A DNA stretch of 64,000 nt from Bradyrhizobium macuxiense (lineage in GTDB: Bacteria; Pseudomonadota; Alphaproteobacteria; Rhizobiales; Xanthobacteraceae): positions 62,001 to 126,000 of the forward strand of contig NZ_VITY01000003.1 of assembly GCF_007993935.1 (NCBI RefSeq). The letters are read 5' to 3'. Positions 27,414 to 38,440 of the stretch are shown here, one piece after another. The notes under the pieces are model-generated. The model was not told the DNA's origin and did not search any database. It saw nothing but the letters and a program-made list of their open reading frames with translations. The translations under genes and the position numbers were made by a program. Position 1 is the first letter of the stretch. Every line of letters starts with the position of its first letter.

Positions 27414-29882
27414 TCAGGGCTTGGAGGCGGTCGCACGCTGCTCGGCGATCGCCTTGCGGAGCGTGCGCGACAGCGCCTCGACCGAATAGGGCTTCTGGAT
27501 CAGTTCGAAGCCGCTATGCGCGTTCTCGGCGAGCACGTTGCTGTAGCCGCTGGTCAACACCACCGGCAGGCCGGGAAAGCGATCGCGGATGACGCCGGCG
27601 AGCTCGACGCCGTTCATGCCGGGCATGATCACGTCGGAGAACACGAGGTCGGCCGCGAACTCGTTCTCGGTGAGGATCGACAGCGCTGCATTGGCATTCG
27701 CCGCGCGCTTGACCGAATAGCCGAGATCCTCGAGCAGCTCGGTGGAAAACTGGCCGACATCGTCGTTGTCCTCGACCACGAGGACGCGATAGCCGCGGCC
27801 GATCGAGGCCTGCTCGGCGCCCGCGCTGGTCGCGATCTTGGCGTCGACCGGGCGCATCGCCTGCGGCAGATAGATCGTGAAGGTCGCGCCTTGCCCCGGC
27901 GTAGAGGTGACCTCGATGTCGCCATCGGATTGCTTGACGAAGCCGAAGGCCTGGCTCAGCCCGAGGCCCGTTCCCTTGCCGACCTCCTTGGTCGTGAAGA
28001 ACGGTTCGAAGATCGCATCGAGATTTTCCGGCGAGATGCCGGTGCCCGTATCCTGGATCGAGACCGTGACGAAATCGCCGCTGCGCGAGGCCTGCGCGCG
28101 CAGGGCAGGGATGTGCTTGACCTTCCTGACGCCGATCGTCAGCTGGCCTTCGCCGTTCATCGCATCGCGGCCGTTGACCGCGAGATTGATCATCGCGGTC
28201 TCGAACTGGCCGATATCGGCGATCGCAAAACAGTCGGGATCCTCGATCCTGACTTCGATGTGGATCCGTGCGCCGACCAGTGGGCGGATCAGCTGCGTCA
28301 CGCTATCGACCTGGGTCCCGACATTGAACACTTCGGGATTGAGCGGTTGCCTGCGCGCGAACGCCAACAGCTGCGCGGTGAGCTTGGAGGCGCGCTCGAC
28401 GGTCTCGGCGATCGCGTCGATGTAGCGGCGGCGCCGCTCGTCCGGCAGGTCGCGGCGGCGCAGGAAGTCGGTCGCGGAGCGGATGATGGTGAGCAGATTG
28501 TTGAAGTCGTGCGCGACGCCGCCGGTGAGCTGGCCGACCGCTTCCATCTTCTGCGATTGCCGCAGGGCTTCCTCGCCGCGGCGCCGCTCGGTGATGTCGA
28601 CCGCCTCGGGCACGGCGCCGACGATCGTGCCGTGCTGGTCCTGCAGCGGCCGCATCGCGAAATCGAAATAGCGCTCGCCGATCGGCAGTTGCAATTGCAG
28701 CTCGATCTTGACCTCTTCGCCGCGCATCGCGGTCGCGAAAGCATTCTGGATCACGCGCGGCACGCCGTCGGTCGCAGTGAACCACGGCGTGTCCCAGAAC
28801 GGCTTGCCGACGACGTCAGTGGCCTCGGCGCGGATGCCGGCGAGCGCAGTCTGGTTGGTGTAGAGCAGGCCGCCGTCGCGGTTGAGCAGCATCTGATATT
28901 GATGGCTGGTTTCCAGGATCGCGCGCGTCTGCGCCTCGCGGGACTCGAGCTGGGCGGTGCGCTCCAGGATGCGCCGCTCCAGCGATTCGTTGAGCTTGCG
29001 CAGCTCGATCTCGGCTTCCTTGGCCGCGGTGATGTCATGGGCGACGCCGATGAAGCCGATATGCTTGCCGTTCGGGTCCCAGCGCGGCTGCGATTCCGAG
29101 CGCAGCCAGCGCCAGTCGCCCTTGGCGTTCCGGTAGCGCGCCTCGAGCACGAACGGCTTGAGCGAGAGCTCGCCGGTGATCTGCTCCTGCAGAATTTTCG
29201 GCAGGTCGTCAGGATGCAGCGCCTTGCGCCAGTCGAACACGATCGCTTCCTCGAACGGCAGTCCGAGGAAGTCGAGATAGGCCTGGTTGGCGAAGGAGCG
29301 GGTACGGTCGAGCTTGGTCACCCAGATCGGGACCGGCGCGCTGTCGGCGATCAGGCGGAAGCGTTCCTCGCTCTCGCGCAGGGTTTCCTGCGCCAGCATC
29401 TGATCGGTGACGTCGAGATCGGCGCCGACCAGCCGCAACGCGCGGCCGCTACGGTCGCGCTCGATCTTGGCGACGACGCGGATCCAGCGACTCTCACCGT
29501 CGTTCGGGCGGATGATGCGGTATTCGGCGGTGTAATCCTCGCCGCCGGCCTTGAGCACTTCGAACAGGTGCTTGATCGTGCGTTCGCGATCGTCGGGGTG
29601 AATGCGCGCGACCCAGTTCTCATAGGTCTCGTTGACCTCCTCGGGCGGCAGGCCGTGCACCAGCAGATATTCGGGGGAGCGGCGGTTGCGCACGCCGTCG
29701 CGGAAATCGATCTCGAGCCCGCCGACCCGCGCAATGCGCTGGATCCGCGCCAGCTCGGCCTCGCGCTCCTGCAGCTCGCGATGCGCGCGATCGCGTTCGC
29801 GCGCGATTTCCTCGAGGTGCTGCCGCAGCCGTTCGGCTGCCGCAGCTTCGGGAAGCACATCAGAGGGATCGGGTGGGGTCAT
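27414..29882 (-). CDS. PAS-domain hybrid histidine kinase
   Basis: The protein has 822 aa from the ATG at 29882. An N-terminal coiled-coil segment (about 15-55) is followed by four PAS domains (about 55-430), a second coiled-coil linker, HisKA with the phospho-acceptor His in GGVAHDFNNLLT (about 450), HATPase_c (GTGISPENLDAIFEPFFTTK, GKGTGLGLSQ) and a C-terminal receiver domain with the phospho-Asp in LVFSDVIMPGMNG. There is no membrane segment, so it senses a cytoplasmic signal. No cognate response regulator is adjacent. Confidence 0.93.
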   Translation of the reverse strand: MTPPDPSDVLPEAAAAERLRQHLEEIARERDRAHRELQEREAELARIQRIARVGGLEIDFRDGVRNRRSPEYLLVHGLPPEEVNETYENWVARIHPDDRERTIKHLFEVLKAGGEDYTAEYRIIRPNDGESRWIRVVAKIERDRSGRALRLVGADLDVTDQMLAQETLRESEERFRLIADSAPVPIWVTKLDRTRSFANQAYLDFLGLPFEEAIVFDWRKALHPDDLPKILQEQITGELSLKPFVLEARYRNAKGDWRWLRSESQPRWDPNGKHIGFIGVAHDITAAKEAEIELRKLNESLERRILERTAQLESREAQTRAILETSHQYQMLLNRDGGLLYTNQTALAGIRAEATDVVGKPFWDTPWFTATDGVPRVIQNAFATAMRGEEVKIELQLQLPIGERYFDFAMRPLQDQHGTIVGAVPEAVDITERRRGEEALRQSQKMEAVGQLTGGVAHDFNNLLTIIRSATDFLRRRDLPDERRRRYIDAIAETVERASKLTAQLLAFARRQPLNPEVFNVGTQVDSVTQLIRPLVGARIHIEVRIEDPDCFAIADIGQFETAMINLAVNGRDAMNGEGQLTIGVRKVKHIPALRAQASRSGDFVTVSIQDTGTGISPENLDAIFEPFFTTKEVGKGTGLGLSQAFGFVKQSDGDIEVTSTPGQGATFTIYLPQAMRPVDAKIATSAGAEQASIGRGYRVLVVEDNDDVGQFSTELLEDLGYSVKRAANANAALSILTENEFAADLVFSDVIMPGMNGVELAGVIRDRFPGLPVVLTSGYSNVLAENAHSGFELIQKPYSVEALSRTLRKAIAEQRATASKP

Positions 29883-29984
29883 TCGCGCCGGCAACCTCTA
29901 GGCGCAGTCTCACACAGGACGAGGCAGCTTTGCCAGCGTGATTTACGGCGCTCACTTACCCCTCACTCGCACTTCACTTGCGCA

Positions 29985-30764
29985 TTACTTGTTCTTGGGT
30001 GGACGGCAATTATAGGCCCTGCGGAACCCGGCGGCCTGCGCATCCTCTTCGGTGCAGAACCAGCGATCCGGATTGCCGAGGCCCGGGTAACTGCGGCACG
30101 CCTGCAGATGATAGATGCCGATATTGCCGGTGACGCGGGCGCGCACCGCGTACTTGCCCTTGATGTTGCAGCTCGCCGGCATCGGCAGGTCGGCGGGGAA
30201 GAGCGCGTCGCGGATCTGGGTGTCGCGATCGGCCGGGCAGGCATTGCCGAACAGGGCGCCGTCCTTCCTGGCGGTACGAAAATCGCGTGGCGCCACGAAG
30301 CAGCCTTTCCACAGCCCCGCGCGGTTGTCCTTGGCCGTGGCTTCATCCGGCTTGAATCGGCCAGTGGCCGACCCCTCGAGATTGAGAGCGTAGCCCTTCT
30401 GTACCAGCACCTGGCTGAGGCTGGTCGGATCGCCCTCGATCTTGCAGACGCCGAGGCGGCGCTTCTTGAAGCTCGGATCGACGCCGATATCGTCGCAATG
30501 AACAGGCTTGCCGTCGATCAGCTTGGTCAGCTGGTCGCGCGCTTCCATTCCGCAGGACCAGACGTCGGCATGCTCGTCGATGCAGAGCTGGTCGACCGCC
30601 GGCGCGTCGATGCCGTCGAGCCGATAGGTCGTGTTGCCGAGCTGAACGGTGCCGGCGTCCTTGATGACCGCAGTGACCGCGGGGCCGGCCGTCGCAGACG
30701 GGACGGGGCTTGCGGACAGGCATGTCAGGAGAAGCGTCGTGATGACCGGATTTCGAAACCGCAT
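29985..30764 (-). CDS. Secreted thermonuclease-like (SNase) protein
   Basis: The 259-aa protein has a Sec signal peptide (about 1-26). An SNase-like OB-fold domain (about 30-155) includes YRLDGIDAPAVDQLC, RDQLTKLIDGKPVHC and LVQKGYALNLEG, where the staphylococcal nuclease catalytic Arg/Glu region would lie. A Cys-containing C-terminal module ends in WFCTEEDAQAAGFRRAYNC, similar to the domain in DNA-entry nucleases. It is probably a periplasmic or extracellular nuclease, though catalytic residues are only partly recognisable. Confidence 0.82.
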   Translation of the reverse strand: MRFRNPVITTLLLTCLSASPVPSATAGPAVTAVIKDAGTVQLGNTTYRLDGIDAPAVDQLCIDEHADVWSCGMEARDQLTKLIDGKPVHCDDIGVDPSFKKRRLGVCKIEGDPTSLSQVLVQKGYALNLEGSATGRFKPDEATAKDNRAGLWKGCFVAPRDFRTARKDGALFGNACPADRDTQIRDALFPADLPMPASCNIKGKYAVRARVTGNIGIYHLQACRSYPGLGNPDRWFCTEEDAQAAGFRRAYNCRPPKNK

Positions 30765-30922
30765 TTTCTCACTTCAGATCTTTGGCGGGCAACCGGACTT
30801 CTAGCACAGGCCGGTACGATCCAACCAAGGACTGTTCGCGAACGGTGCGTGCGCGCCGTCACATCCCGACCGGCTTTCCGCGACGTAGAACGGAGGTCCG
30901 TTGTCATTGAAGGGATGCTGAC

Positions 30923-31051
30923 ATGGCCGAGTTCATCATCAACGCCATCGTCGACGTCGTGACCGACATCTGGATCCTGCAATGTCTCGCGCGCTGGCGG
31001 CGGAAGAAGCAGGCCGCCGAAGTGGCGGCATCCGATCAAAGATCCGATTGA
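30923..31051 (+). CDS. 42-aa hypothetical protein
   Basis: A short ORF has AGGGA about 8 nt before its ATG. The product has an amphipathic N-terminal helix (AEFIINAIVDVVTDIWIL) and a basic-then-acidic tail. It sits 24 bp upstream of the gene at 31075 and may be co-transcribed with it. The function is unknown. Confidence 0.5.
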   Translation: MAEFIINAIVDVVTDIWILQCLARWRRKKQAAEVAASDQRSD

Positions 31052-31074
31052 CTTGATGAGAACAAAATAGGAAC

Positions 31075-31311
31075 ATGATGCGTCACCTCAATCCCGGATA
31101 CCTCATGATGTCTGCGCGGCCCGAATCTGACGACGATGACGGGCTGGAAGCGGCTGTCGATCAGGCGATTTCCGCCTGCGGCGGGAATCTGCGCGCGACG
31201 ATCCGGGCGCTGATCGTGGCCAATGAATTCCTGGAGAATGAGGTCAGCGAGCTGATGAAAGCCGTCGCCAAGGCCCATTCCCGCGGCCGCTTCAAGACCT
31301 ATTCGGGCTGA
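31075..31311 (+). CDS. Small hypothetical protein
   Basis: The 78-aa soluble protein has an acidic stretch (ESDDDDGLEAAVDQ) and two likely helices (GGNLRATIRALIVANEFLE and VSELMKAVAKAHSRGR). Several ATGs near the start (31075, 31078, 31105) make the exact start uncertain; GGA precedes 31075. Such short helical proteins are frequent in rhizobia and unassigned. Confidence 0.65.
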   Translation: MMRHLNPGYLMMSARPESDDDDGLEAAVDQAISACGGNLRATIRALIVANEFLENEVSELMKAVAKAHSRGRFKTYSG

Positions 31312-31482
31312 AGTCCCCCTCGGGCTACCGCGAAGGACCGGCCCAGCGCCGGCAGGGATCGCATTAGACCGTTGCCTCCGGGGCAATTTGCTGTACCAAC
31401 GGAGTGGTTACGCCCGTGCCGGATTGCGCGGGGAGGAAATCCTGCCAAAGCCCAATTCCTAAGAAGCCCAAGCAAGAAGAGC

Positions 31483-33498
<2,016 letters not shown>

Positions 33499-33501
33499 AC
33501 T

Positions 33502-33581
33502 CGTCATTGCGAGCGTCAGCGAAGCAATCCATCGCTCCTCAAGACGTGGATTGCTTCGTCGCTTCGCTCCTCGCAATGACG
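33502..33581. repeat. Palindromic dispersed repeat, family 2
   Basis: Arms at 33502-33531 (CGTCATTGCGAGCG...) and 33547-33581 (ending ...CGCAATGACG) are largely reverse complementary around a ~15-nt spacer. This is another repeat type common between Bradyrhizobium genes. It separates pccA from the next gene and may shape the 3' end of pccA mRNA. Confidence 0.8.
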
Positions 33582-33598
33582 TGGATGGAGATAACACC

Positions 33599-34465
33599 AT
33601 GGCCTTCCGCAAACGCCGCGAAGCACTGCGATCCATCCTCAACGGATCGACCTGCATTCGTCCGGGCTCGGTCTATGACGCGACCTCGATCCGGATTGCG
33701 GAGGACCTCGGCTTCGAGCTCGGCATGTTCGGCGGCTCGGTGGCCTCGCTCGCCGTGCTCGGCGATCCCGACGTTGCGCTGATCACGCTGACTGAATTCG
33801 CCGAGCAGATCCGCCGCATGTCGCGGGCTTCGCCTCTGCCGATACTCGTCGATGCCGACCACGGCTACGGCAACGCGCTCAATGTCCGCCGCACCGTCCA
33901 GGAAGTGGAAGCCGCAGGTGCCGCCGGCCTCACCATCGAGGATACGCTGCTGCCACAGGCGTTCGGCCAGGCCAAGACGCAGCTGATCTCGCTGGAAGAA
34001 GGCGTCGGCAAGATGAAGGCCGCGCTCGACGGCCGCAGCGATCCGTCGCTCGTCATTCTGGGCCGGACCGGCGCCGTCTCGATCACTGATCTCGACGATG
34101 CGATCGCACGCGCCAGGGCCTATCAGGCGGTCGGTGTCGATGGCCTGTTCTTCACCGGCATCAAATCGCGTGACGAGCTCGAGGCGATTTCGGCGGCGAC
34201 GACGCTGCCTATCGTGCTCGGCGGCGCGCCGGAGGAGATGACTGCGCTGGACTATCTGGCAAGCCAACGCGTCAGGATCGCGTTGCAGGGCCACGCGCCG
34301 TTCGCGGCCGCGACCCACGCAGTCTATGAGACGCTGAAGGCGCTGCGCGAAGGAACCTCGCCAAAGAACCTCAAGGGTATTGCGACATCCGAACTGACCA
34401 GCCGCGTGATGCGCGAGGCGGAGACCAGGGCGCGCAGCGGCGAATTCCTCGGCTTGAAGAAGTGA
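33599..34465 (+). CDS. Isocitrate lyase/PEP mutase-family enzyme (oxaloacetate decarboxylase-like)
   Basis: The 288-aa protein has the ICL/PEPM (beta/alpha)8 fold: PGSVYDATSIRIAEDLGFELGMFGGS, the metal-binding VDADHGYGNALNV, and GLTIEDTLLPQAFG. It lacks the KKCGH loop of isocitrate lyase, and the size matches the oxaloacetate decarboxylase subgroup. It probably decarboxylates oxaloacetate to pyruvate or acts on a similar 2-oxo acid. The acylphosphatase gene overlaps its stop by 4 nt, so the two form an operon. The exact substrate is not proven by sequence. Confidence 0.88.
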   Translation: MAFRKRREALRSILNGSTCIRPGSVYDATSIRIAEDLGFELGMFGGSVASLAVLGDPDVALITLTEFAEQIRRMSRASPLPILVDADHGYGNALNVRRTVQEVEAAGAAGLTIEDTLLPQAFGQAKTQLISLEEGVGKMKAALDGRSDPSLVILGRTGAVSITDLDDAIARARAYQAVGVDGLFFTGIKSRDELEAISAATTLPIVLGGAPEEMTALDYLASQRVRIALQGHAPFAAATHAVYETLKALREGTSPKNLKGIATSELTSRVMREAETRARSGEFLGLKK

Positions 34466-34761
34466 GCGGCGTAATCCGCCATGTCACGATCACCGGACGC
34501 GTCCAGGGCGTCGGCTATCGCGCTTGGGTTCACGAAAACGCCAATGCGCGCGGCCTCGAAGGCTGGGTCCGCAACCGCCGTGATGGCAGCGTTGAAGCCG
34601 TGTTCGCCGGCCCCGAAAATATCGTTGCCGACATGATCAAGGCGTGCGGCCGCGGACCGAGCTCGGCGCGCGTCGACAATGTGCAGGCCGATGCCGGCAC
34701 ATCAGACCTTTTGAACCTGCGCGGGGCAGGCGAGCGGTTCGCGTTCCTGCCGACGGTCTAG
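34462..34761 (+). CDS. Acylphosphatase
   Basis: The 99-aa protein starts at a GTG overlapping the previous stop (GTGA). It has the acylphosphatase signature: GRVQGVGYRAWVHENA, with the phosphate-binding Arg in GYR, and GLEGWVRNRRDGSVEAVF, with the conserved Asn. It hydrolyses the carboxyl-phosphate bond of small acylphosphates in the cytoplasm. Its last codons overlap the convergent methyltransferase gene by 4 bp. Confidence 0.93.
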   Translation: MSGVIRHVTITGRVQGVGYRAWVHENANARGLEGWVRNRRDGSVEAVFAGPENIVADMIKACGRGPSSARVDNVQADAGTSDLLNLRGAGERFAFLPTV

Positions 34762-35570
34762 GCGGCCGAGACCACCAGCGCCTGAATCTTGCCGTCGAGA
34801 GGACCGGTGCCGAAGCGCTGCGCCAGCGCCTCAGCCACGCGCTCTGTTGCAGCCTCGAGCGTCGGGTGACCCTGCGCCTCGATTTCGCCGCGCATCGGCG
34901 TGCCCTGGCAGTAGGCGATGGCGACATCCTCTGGCGAAGCGGCAGGACTGCGGAGGGTGATCAACTCGACGGCAATGTCGCGAAAGCCTGCAGCGGTCAG
35001 GTCGGCGCGAATGCGCGCCGGATCATGGTAACCGTGCGGCGTCCGCGCCATGAATTGCGGCGTGTTGCTCGGATATACCTGGAACATCGTCTGCTGCATC
35101 ACGTCGGCGAAGTCGTTCTCCTCGATCTTGTCCCAGACGTTGAAGAAGTACCGTCCGCCGGACCTGATCACGCGCCGCGCTTCGGCGTAACCCTTGACGC
35201 GGTCGGGGAAGAACATGGCGCCGAACTGGCAGGCGACGATGTCGAAGCTCGCGTCGGCAAACGGCAGTGACAGCGCGTCGGCCTGCTGCCAGCGGATGTT
35301 TGGCTTGCCTGCGAGGCGCGTCTTCGCTTGCGCCAGCATCGGCTCGTTGAGATCGGTCGCGGTGATGTTTGTATCGGGCAATTCCGCAGCGAGGACGGTG
35401 GTGACGGCCCCGGTGCCGGCTGCGATTTCCAGCAGGTCACGCGGCCGATGGCCCTTGATGCGCTGCGCGAGGTGACGGGCGTACGGCGCAAAGATCATTG
35501 GCACCATCAGCCGGTCGTAGAGCTGCGGGACCGATCCCGCGAAGACCTTGTCGGAAAGGGGAGCCGTCAT
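34758..35570 (-). CDS. Class I SAM-dependent methyltransferase
   Basis: The protein has 270 aa from the ATG at 35570, with AAGGAA about 7 nt upstream. The Rossmann-fold methyltransferase has motif I DLLEIAAGTGAVT, an acidic motif II region (ITATDLNEPML), and motif III/IV (DASFDIVACQFGAMFFPD). It resembles the ubiE-like Methyltransf_11/25 group. The substrate is unknown. It is divergent from the GbsR-type regulator at 35747. Confidence 0.9.
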   Translation of the reverse strand: MTAPLSDKVFAGSVPQLYDRLMVPMIFAPYARHLAQRIKGHRPRDLLEIAAGTGAVTTVLAAELPDTNITATDLNEPMLAQAKTRLAGKPNIRWQQADALSLPFADASFDIVACQFGAMFFPDRVKGYAEARRVIRSGGRYFFNVWDKIEENDFADVMQQTMFQVYPSNTPQFMARTPHGYHDPARIRADLTAAGFRDIAVELITLRSPAASPEDVAIAYCQGTPMRGEIEAQGHPTLEAATERVAEALAQRFGTGPLDGKIQALVVSAA

Positions 35571-35736
35571 CACGCGTTCCTTTGCAAAAAGCGGATGGCC
35601 GTCGTGGGCCATCACGGGCAGAAGCCGCGTCCGAAGTATGGACCAGTGATCCGCTCCGGCCAACGCCGCGAATTGGGCCTGGCGCCAATTCCGCGGTCCC
35701 GGTCGCGGCCCTTGACTTCTGCTCGGAACAGTCTGA

Positions 35737-35758
35737 TATTTCTGTTATGACAGAAATA
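35737..35758. promoter_or_regulatory. Palindrome across the gbsR-like start codon
   Basis: TATTTCTGT (35737-35745) and ACAGAAATA (35750-35758) form a perfect 9-bp inverted repeat. Its 4-nt centre contains the first two bases of the ATG at 35747. The position suggests an autoregulatory operator for this MarR/GbsR-type regulator, or an mRNA hairpin masking translation start. Confidence 0.6.
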
Positions 35759-36304
35759 ACCGCCAAGAGAAAACTTCCCGCCGTCGTCGAGCGCTTTATC
35801 CTGCATTGGGGCGACATGGGCGACGAGTGGGGCGTCAACCGCTCGGTCAGCCAGATCCACGGGCTGCTCTACCTCGCCGAGGCGCCGATGACCGCGGAAG
35901 ACATCGCCGACACGCTCGGCATGGCGCGCTCCAACGTCTCCAACTCGATCAAGGAACTGTTGTCCTGGGGATTGATCCGGCGGGTGCCGATCCTCGGCGA
36001 CCGCCGCGACCACTTTGAAGCGGAGGCCGACATCTGGGAGGTCGCCGCCAAGATCGCGGCCGGGCGCAAGGAGCGCGAGATCGATCCTGCGCTCGCGGCG
36101 CTGCGCGCCTGCGTCTCCGACGCGGCTGACGATCCCGCCATCTCTCCGCTCGCCAGCAAGCGGCTGAAGGAGATGCTGACTTTCACCGAGCTGGTCGACC
36201 GTTGGTACACGCAGATGCTGAACGTGCCGCGGCCGCGCCTGGTCGCGCTGATCAAGCTCGGCGAGAAGATCGTGAGTTTCCTGCCCACGGGCAGAGCCAA
36301 ATAG
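35747..36304 (+). CDS. GbsR/MarR-family transcriptional regulator
   Basis: The 185-aa protein has a winged-helix domain: VSQIHGLLYLAEAPMTAEDIADTL is helix 1-2, MARSNVSNSIKELLSWGLIRR the recognition helix, and ILGDRRDHFEA the wing. A C-terminal helical dimerisation region follows. It belongs to the GbsR subgroup, known for osmoprotectant control in Bacillus. It heads an apparent operon with the DUF4166 and TIGR01777 genes (26-bp gap, then 4-bp overlap). The start codon lies inside a 22-bp palindrome that may be its own operator. Confidence 0.88.
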   Translation: MTEITAKRKLPAVVERFILHWGDMGDEWGVNRSVSQIHGLLYLAEAPMTAEDIADTLGMARSNVSNSIKELLSWGLIRRVPILGDRRDHFEAEADIWEVAAKIAAGRKEREIDPALAALRACVSDAADDPAISPLASKRLKEMLTFTELVDRWYTQMLNVPRPRLVALIKLGEKIVSFLPTGRAK

Positions 36305-36330
36305 GGGCTACGGCGTAACGGGAGTGTGCG

Positions 36331-36996
36331 ATGGCGTCAGCAAGGATATCCACCTTAAAGACAGCGCCGGCTTCCGATACCAAACTGCTCGACGATCATC
36401 GCTTCCGCGCATTGCTGTCCGACGAGGATTGGGGCCGCCTGCCGGTCGCGATCTGGCGGCGCTTCTCGAAGCGGTTCGAGGACGGCAACACCGTCGTCTA
36501 TGTCGGGGAGGTCGAGGAGGCCACGAGCAGCCGCGCCGGCTGGTGGCTGGCACAGGCCGCACGGCTGATCGGCGGGCCGCTTCCGACCGGCACCGAGACC
36601 CGCGTGCCGATGATCGTCACGGTCACCGAGGACGCCGCCAGCGGCGGCCAGGTCTGGACTCGGATCTGCGCGCGGCGCGACGGCTTTCCGCAGGTGATCC
36701 ACTCCGCCAAGCGCTTTGCCGGGCCGACCGGACTTGAGGAGTATGTCGGCTTCGGCGTCAGCATGGCGCTCAAGATCGCGGTCGAGCACGAGACGCTGGT
36801 GTTTCGCAGCGTTGGCTATTCGCTGCGGCTCGGCCGGTTTCGCCTTCCGCTGCCCGACTGGCTCACGCCGGGCGATCTCACCGTGACCCATTCCGATCTC
36901 GGCTGCGGCGACTTCCGCTTCACGCTGGAGATCATCCACCCGCGTTTAGGCCGGCTGATCCGTCAGTCCGCCTTGTTCAGGGAGGCCTCGTCATGA
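36331..36996 (+). CDS. DUF4166-domain protein
   Basis: The 221-aa soluble protein fits the DUF4166 family: DHRFRALLSDEDWGRLPVAIWRRFSKRF at the N-terminus and GCGDFRFTLEIIHPRLGRLI at the C-terminus. The family often occurs beside or fused to TIGR01777/SDR proteins, as here, where the next gene starts 4 bp before this stop. No enzymatic function is established. The pairing suggests they act together, possibly on a membrane or lipid-linked substrate. Confidence 0.82.
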   Translation: MASARISTLKTAPASDTKLLDDHRFRALLSDEDWGRLPVAIWRRFSKRFEDGNTVVYVGEVEEATSSRAGWWLAQAARLIGGPLPTGTETRVPMIVTVTEDAASGGQVWTRICARRDGFPQVIHSAKRFAGPTGLEEYVGFGVSMALKIAVEHETLVFRSVGYSLRLGRFRLPLPDWLTPGDLTVTHSDLGCGDFRFTLEIIHPRLGRLIRQSALFREASS

Positions 36997-38429
36997 CGCC
37001 GCTGCTGTGGACCCTGGTCGCCATCCAGATCGCGATGGGCGCGTTCGACACGTTTTATCACCACGAATTCACCGAGCGGCTGGCCTGGCGTCCGTCGCAA
37101 CGCCATGAACTTCAGCTGCACAGCGTGCGGAACATGCTCTATGCGCTGCTGTTCCTCGTGCTCGGCTGGTTGGAGGTGCACGGCATTCTTGCGATCGCCA
37201 TCTTGGCCGTGCTGGTGGTCGAGGTCGTCATCACGCTGATGGATTTCGTCGAGGAGGATCTGAGCCGCAAGCTGCCGCCGAGCGAGCGGATCAACCATAC
37301 GCTGCTGGCGATCAATTACGGCGCCATTCTTGTGCTGCTAGTGCCGGTCCTGATCGGCTGGGCGATGCTGCCGACCGCTATCGTGCCGGCTTATGCGGGC
37401 CTTCTCAGCCTGTTCGCAACGGCTGCGGCGTTCGGCGCCGCACTGTTCGGCGCGCGAGACTTTGCCGCCGCCAGACGCCTCGGACGGATGGCAAGCCGGC
37501 CGGCCGCAACGCTGGTCGAGAAATTGCCGCCGCGGCAGACCGTGCTGGTCACCGGCGCGACCGGCTTCATCGGCAGCCGTTTGGTCGCAAGCCTCACAGC
37601 ATCAGGCCACCAGGTGATTGCGCTGATCCGCAATCCAGCGAAAGCGGAGATGCTGTCGCCGCCGGTGACGCTGATCACGAGCCTCGACCAGTTGCCCGCC
37701 GAGACCAGGATCGACGCTATCGTCAATCTCGCCGGCGAGCCGATCGGCAACGGTCTGTGGACCGAGGCCAAGCGCCGCAGGATCATCGCCTCGCGGATCG
37801 ACATGACGGCCGAGGTCGTCAAGCTGATCGCGCGCCTCGAGCGCAAGCCGCAGGTCTTGGTGAGCGGCTCCGCGATCGGCTGGTATGGGCTCTGGCAGGA
37901 CCAGGTGCTGACGGAGTCGGCGAAGTCCCATGCCTGCTTCAGTCACCAACTGTGCGAGACCTGGGAGAATGCGGCCAAGCCCGCTGCCGAGCACGGCGTG
38001 CGCGTCGCGTATTTGCGGATCGGTCTCGTGGTCGGCACCGATGGTGGCTTCATCACGCGGATGCTGACGCCGTTCGAGTTCGGTCTCGGCGGGCCGCTCG
38101 GCTCCGGCAAGCAGTGGATGTCGTGGATCGAGCGCGACGACCTGGTGCGGCTGATCGCGCATGTGATCGCAAAGCCCGAACTGTCCGGTCCTGTCAACGC
38201 GACCGCGCCGATTCCGGTCACCAATACGAAATTCACCGAGGAACTGGGGCGCCGCTTACACCGGCCCGCGATCTTCCGCGTGCCGGCCCCGCTGCTCCGT
38301 GCCGTCGGCGGCGATTTCGCCGAGGAGCTGCTGCTTGGCGGCCAGCGCGTATTGCCGAACAAGGCGCTGAGCAACGGTTTTGTCTTTCGGCACGAAACCC
38401 TGCGCAGCGCGTTCGAGGCGATCCTGTAG
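36993..38429 (+). CDS. TIGR01777-family NAD-dependent epimerase with membrane N-terminus
   Basis: The 478-aa protein has a membrane N-terminal domain (about 1-160, four or five helices) fused to a TIGR01777 short-chain dehydrogenase/epimerase domain. NAD-binding TGATGFIGSRL spans about 187-197, and conserved VSGSAIGWYG and the HQLCETWE segment follow. It overlaps the DUF4166 gene by 4 bp. The family has no settled substrate; sugar-nucleotide or lipid modification is a guess. The membrane part resembles a DoxX-like or DUF-type helical bundle. Confidence 0.87.
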   Translation: MTPLLWTLVAIQIAMGAFDTFYHHEFTERLAWRPSQRHELQLHSVRNMLYALLFLVLGWLEVHGILAIAILAVLVVEVVITLMDFVEEDLSRKLPPSERINHTLLAINYGAILVLLVPVLIGWAMLPTAIVPAYAGLLSLFATAAAFGAALFGARDFAAARRLGRMASRPAATLVEKLPPRQTVLVTGATGFIGSRLVASLTASGHQVIALIRNPAKAEMLSPPVTLITSLDQLPAETRIDAIVNLAGEPIGNGLWTEAKRRRIIASRIDMTAEVVKLIARLERKPQVLVSGSAIGWYGLWQDQVLTESAKSHACFSHQLCETWENAAKPAAEHGVRVAYLRIGLVVGTDGGFITRMLTPFEFGLGGPLGSGKQWMSWIERDDLVRLIAHVIAKPELSGPVNATAPIPVTNTKFTEELGRRLHRPAIFRVPAPLLRAVGGDFAEELLLGGQRVLPNKALSNGFVFRHETLRSAFEAIL

Positions 38430-38440
38430 AGGAGGCGTAT

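Noticed and set aside
27516..30962. 1148-codon plus-strand frame
   Set aside because: It is antisense to the histidine kinase and nuclease genes; its His/Asp/Arg/Ala-rich composition is typical of frames opposite GC-rich genes.
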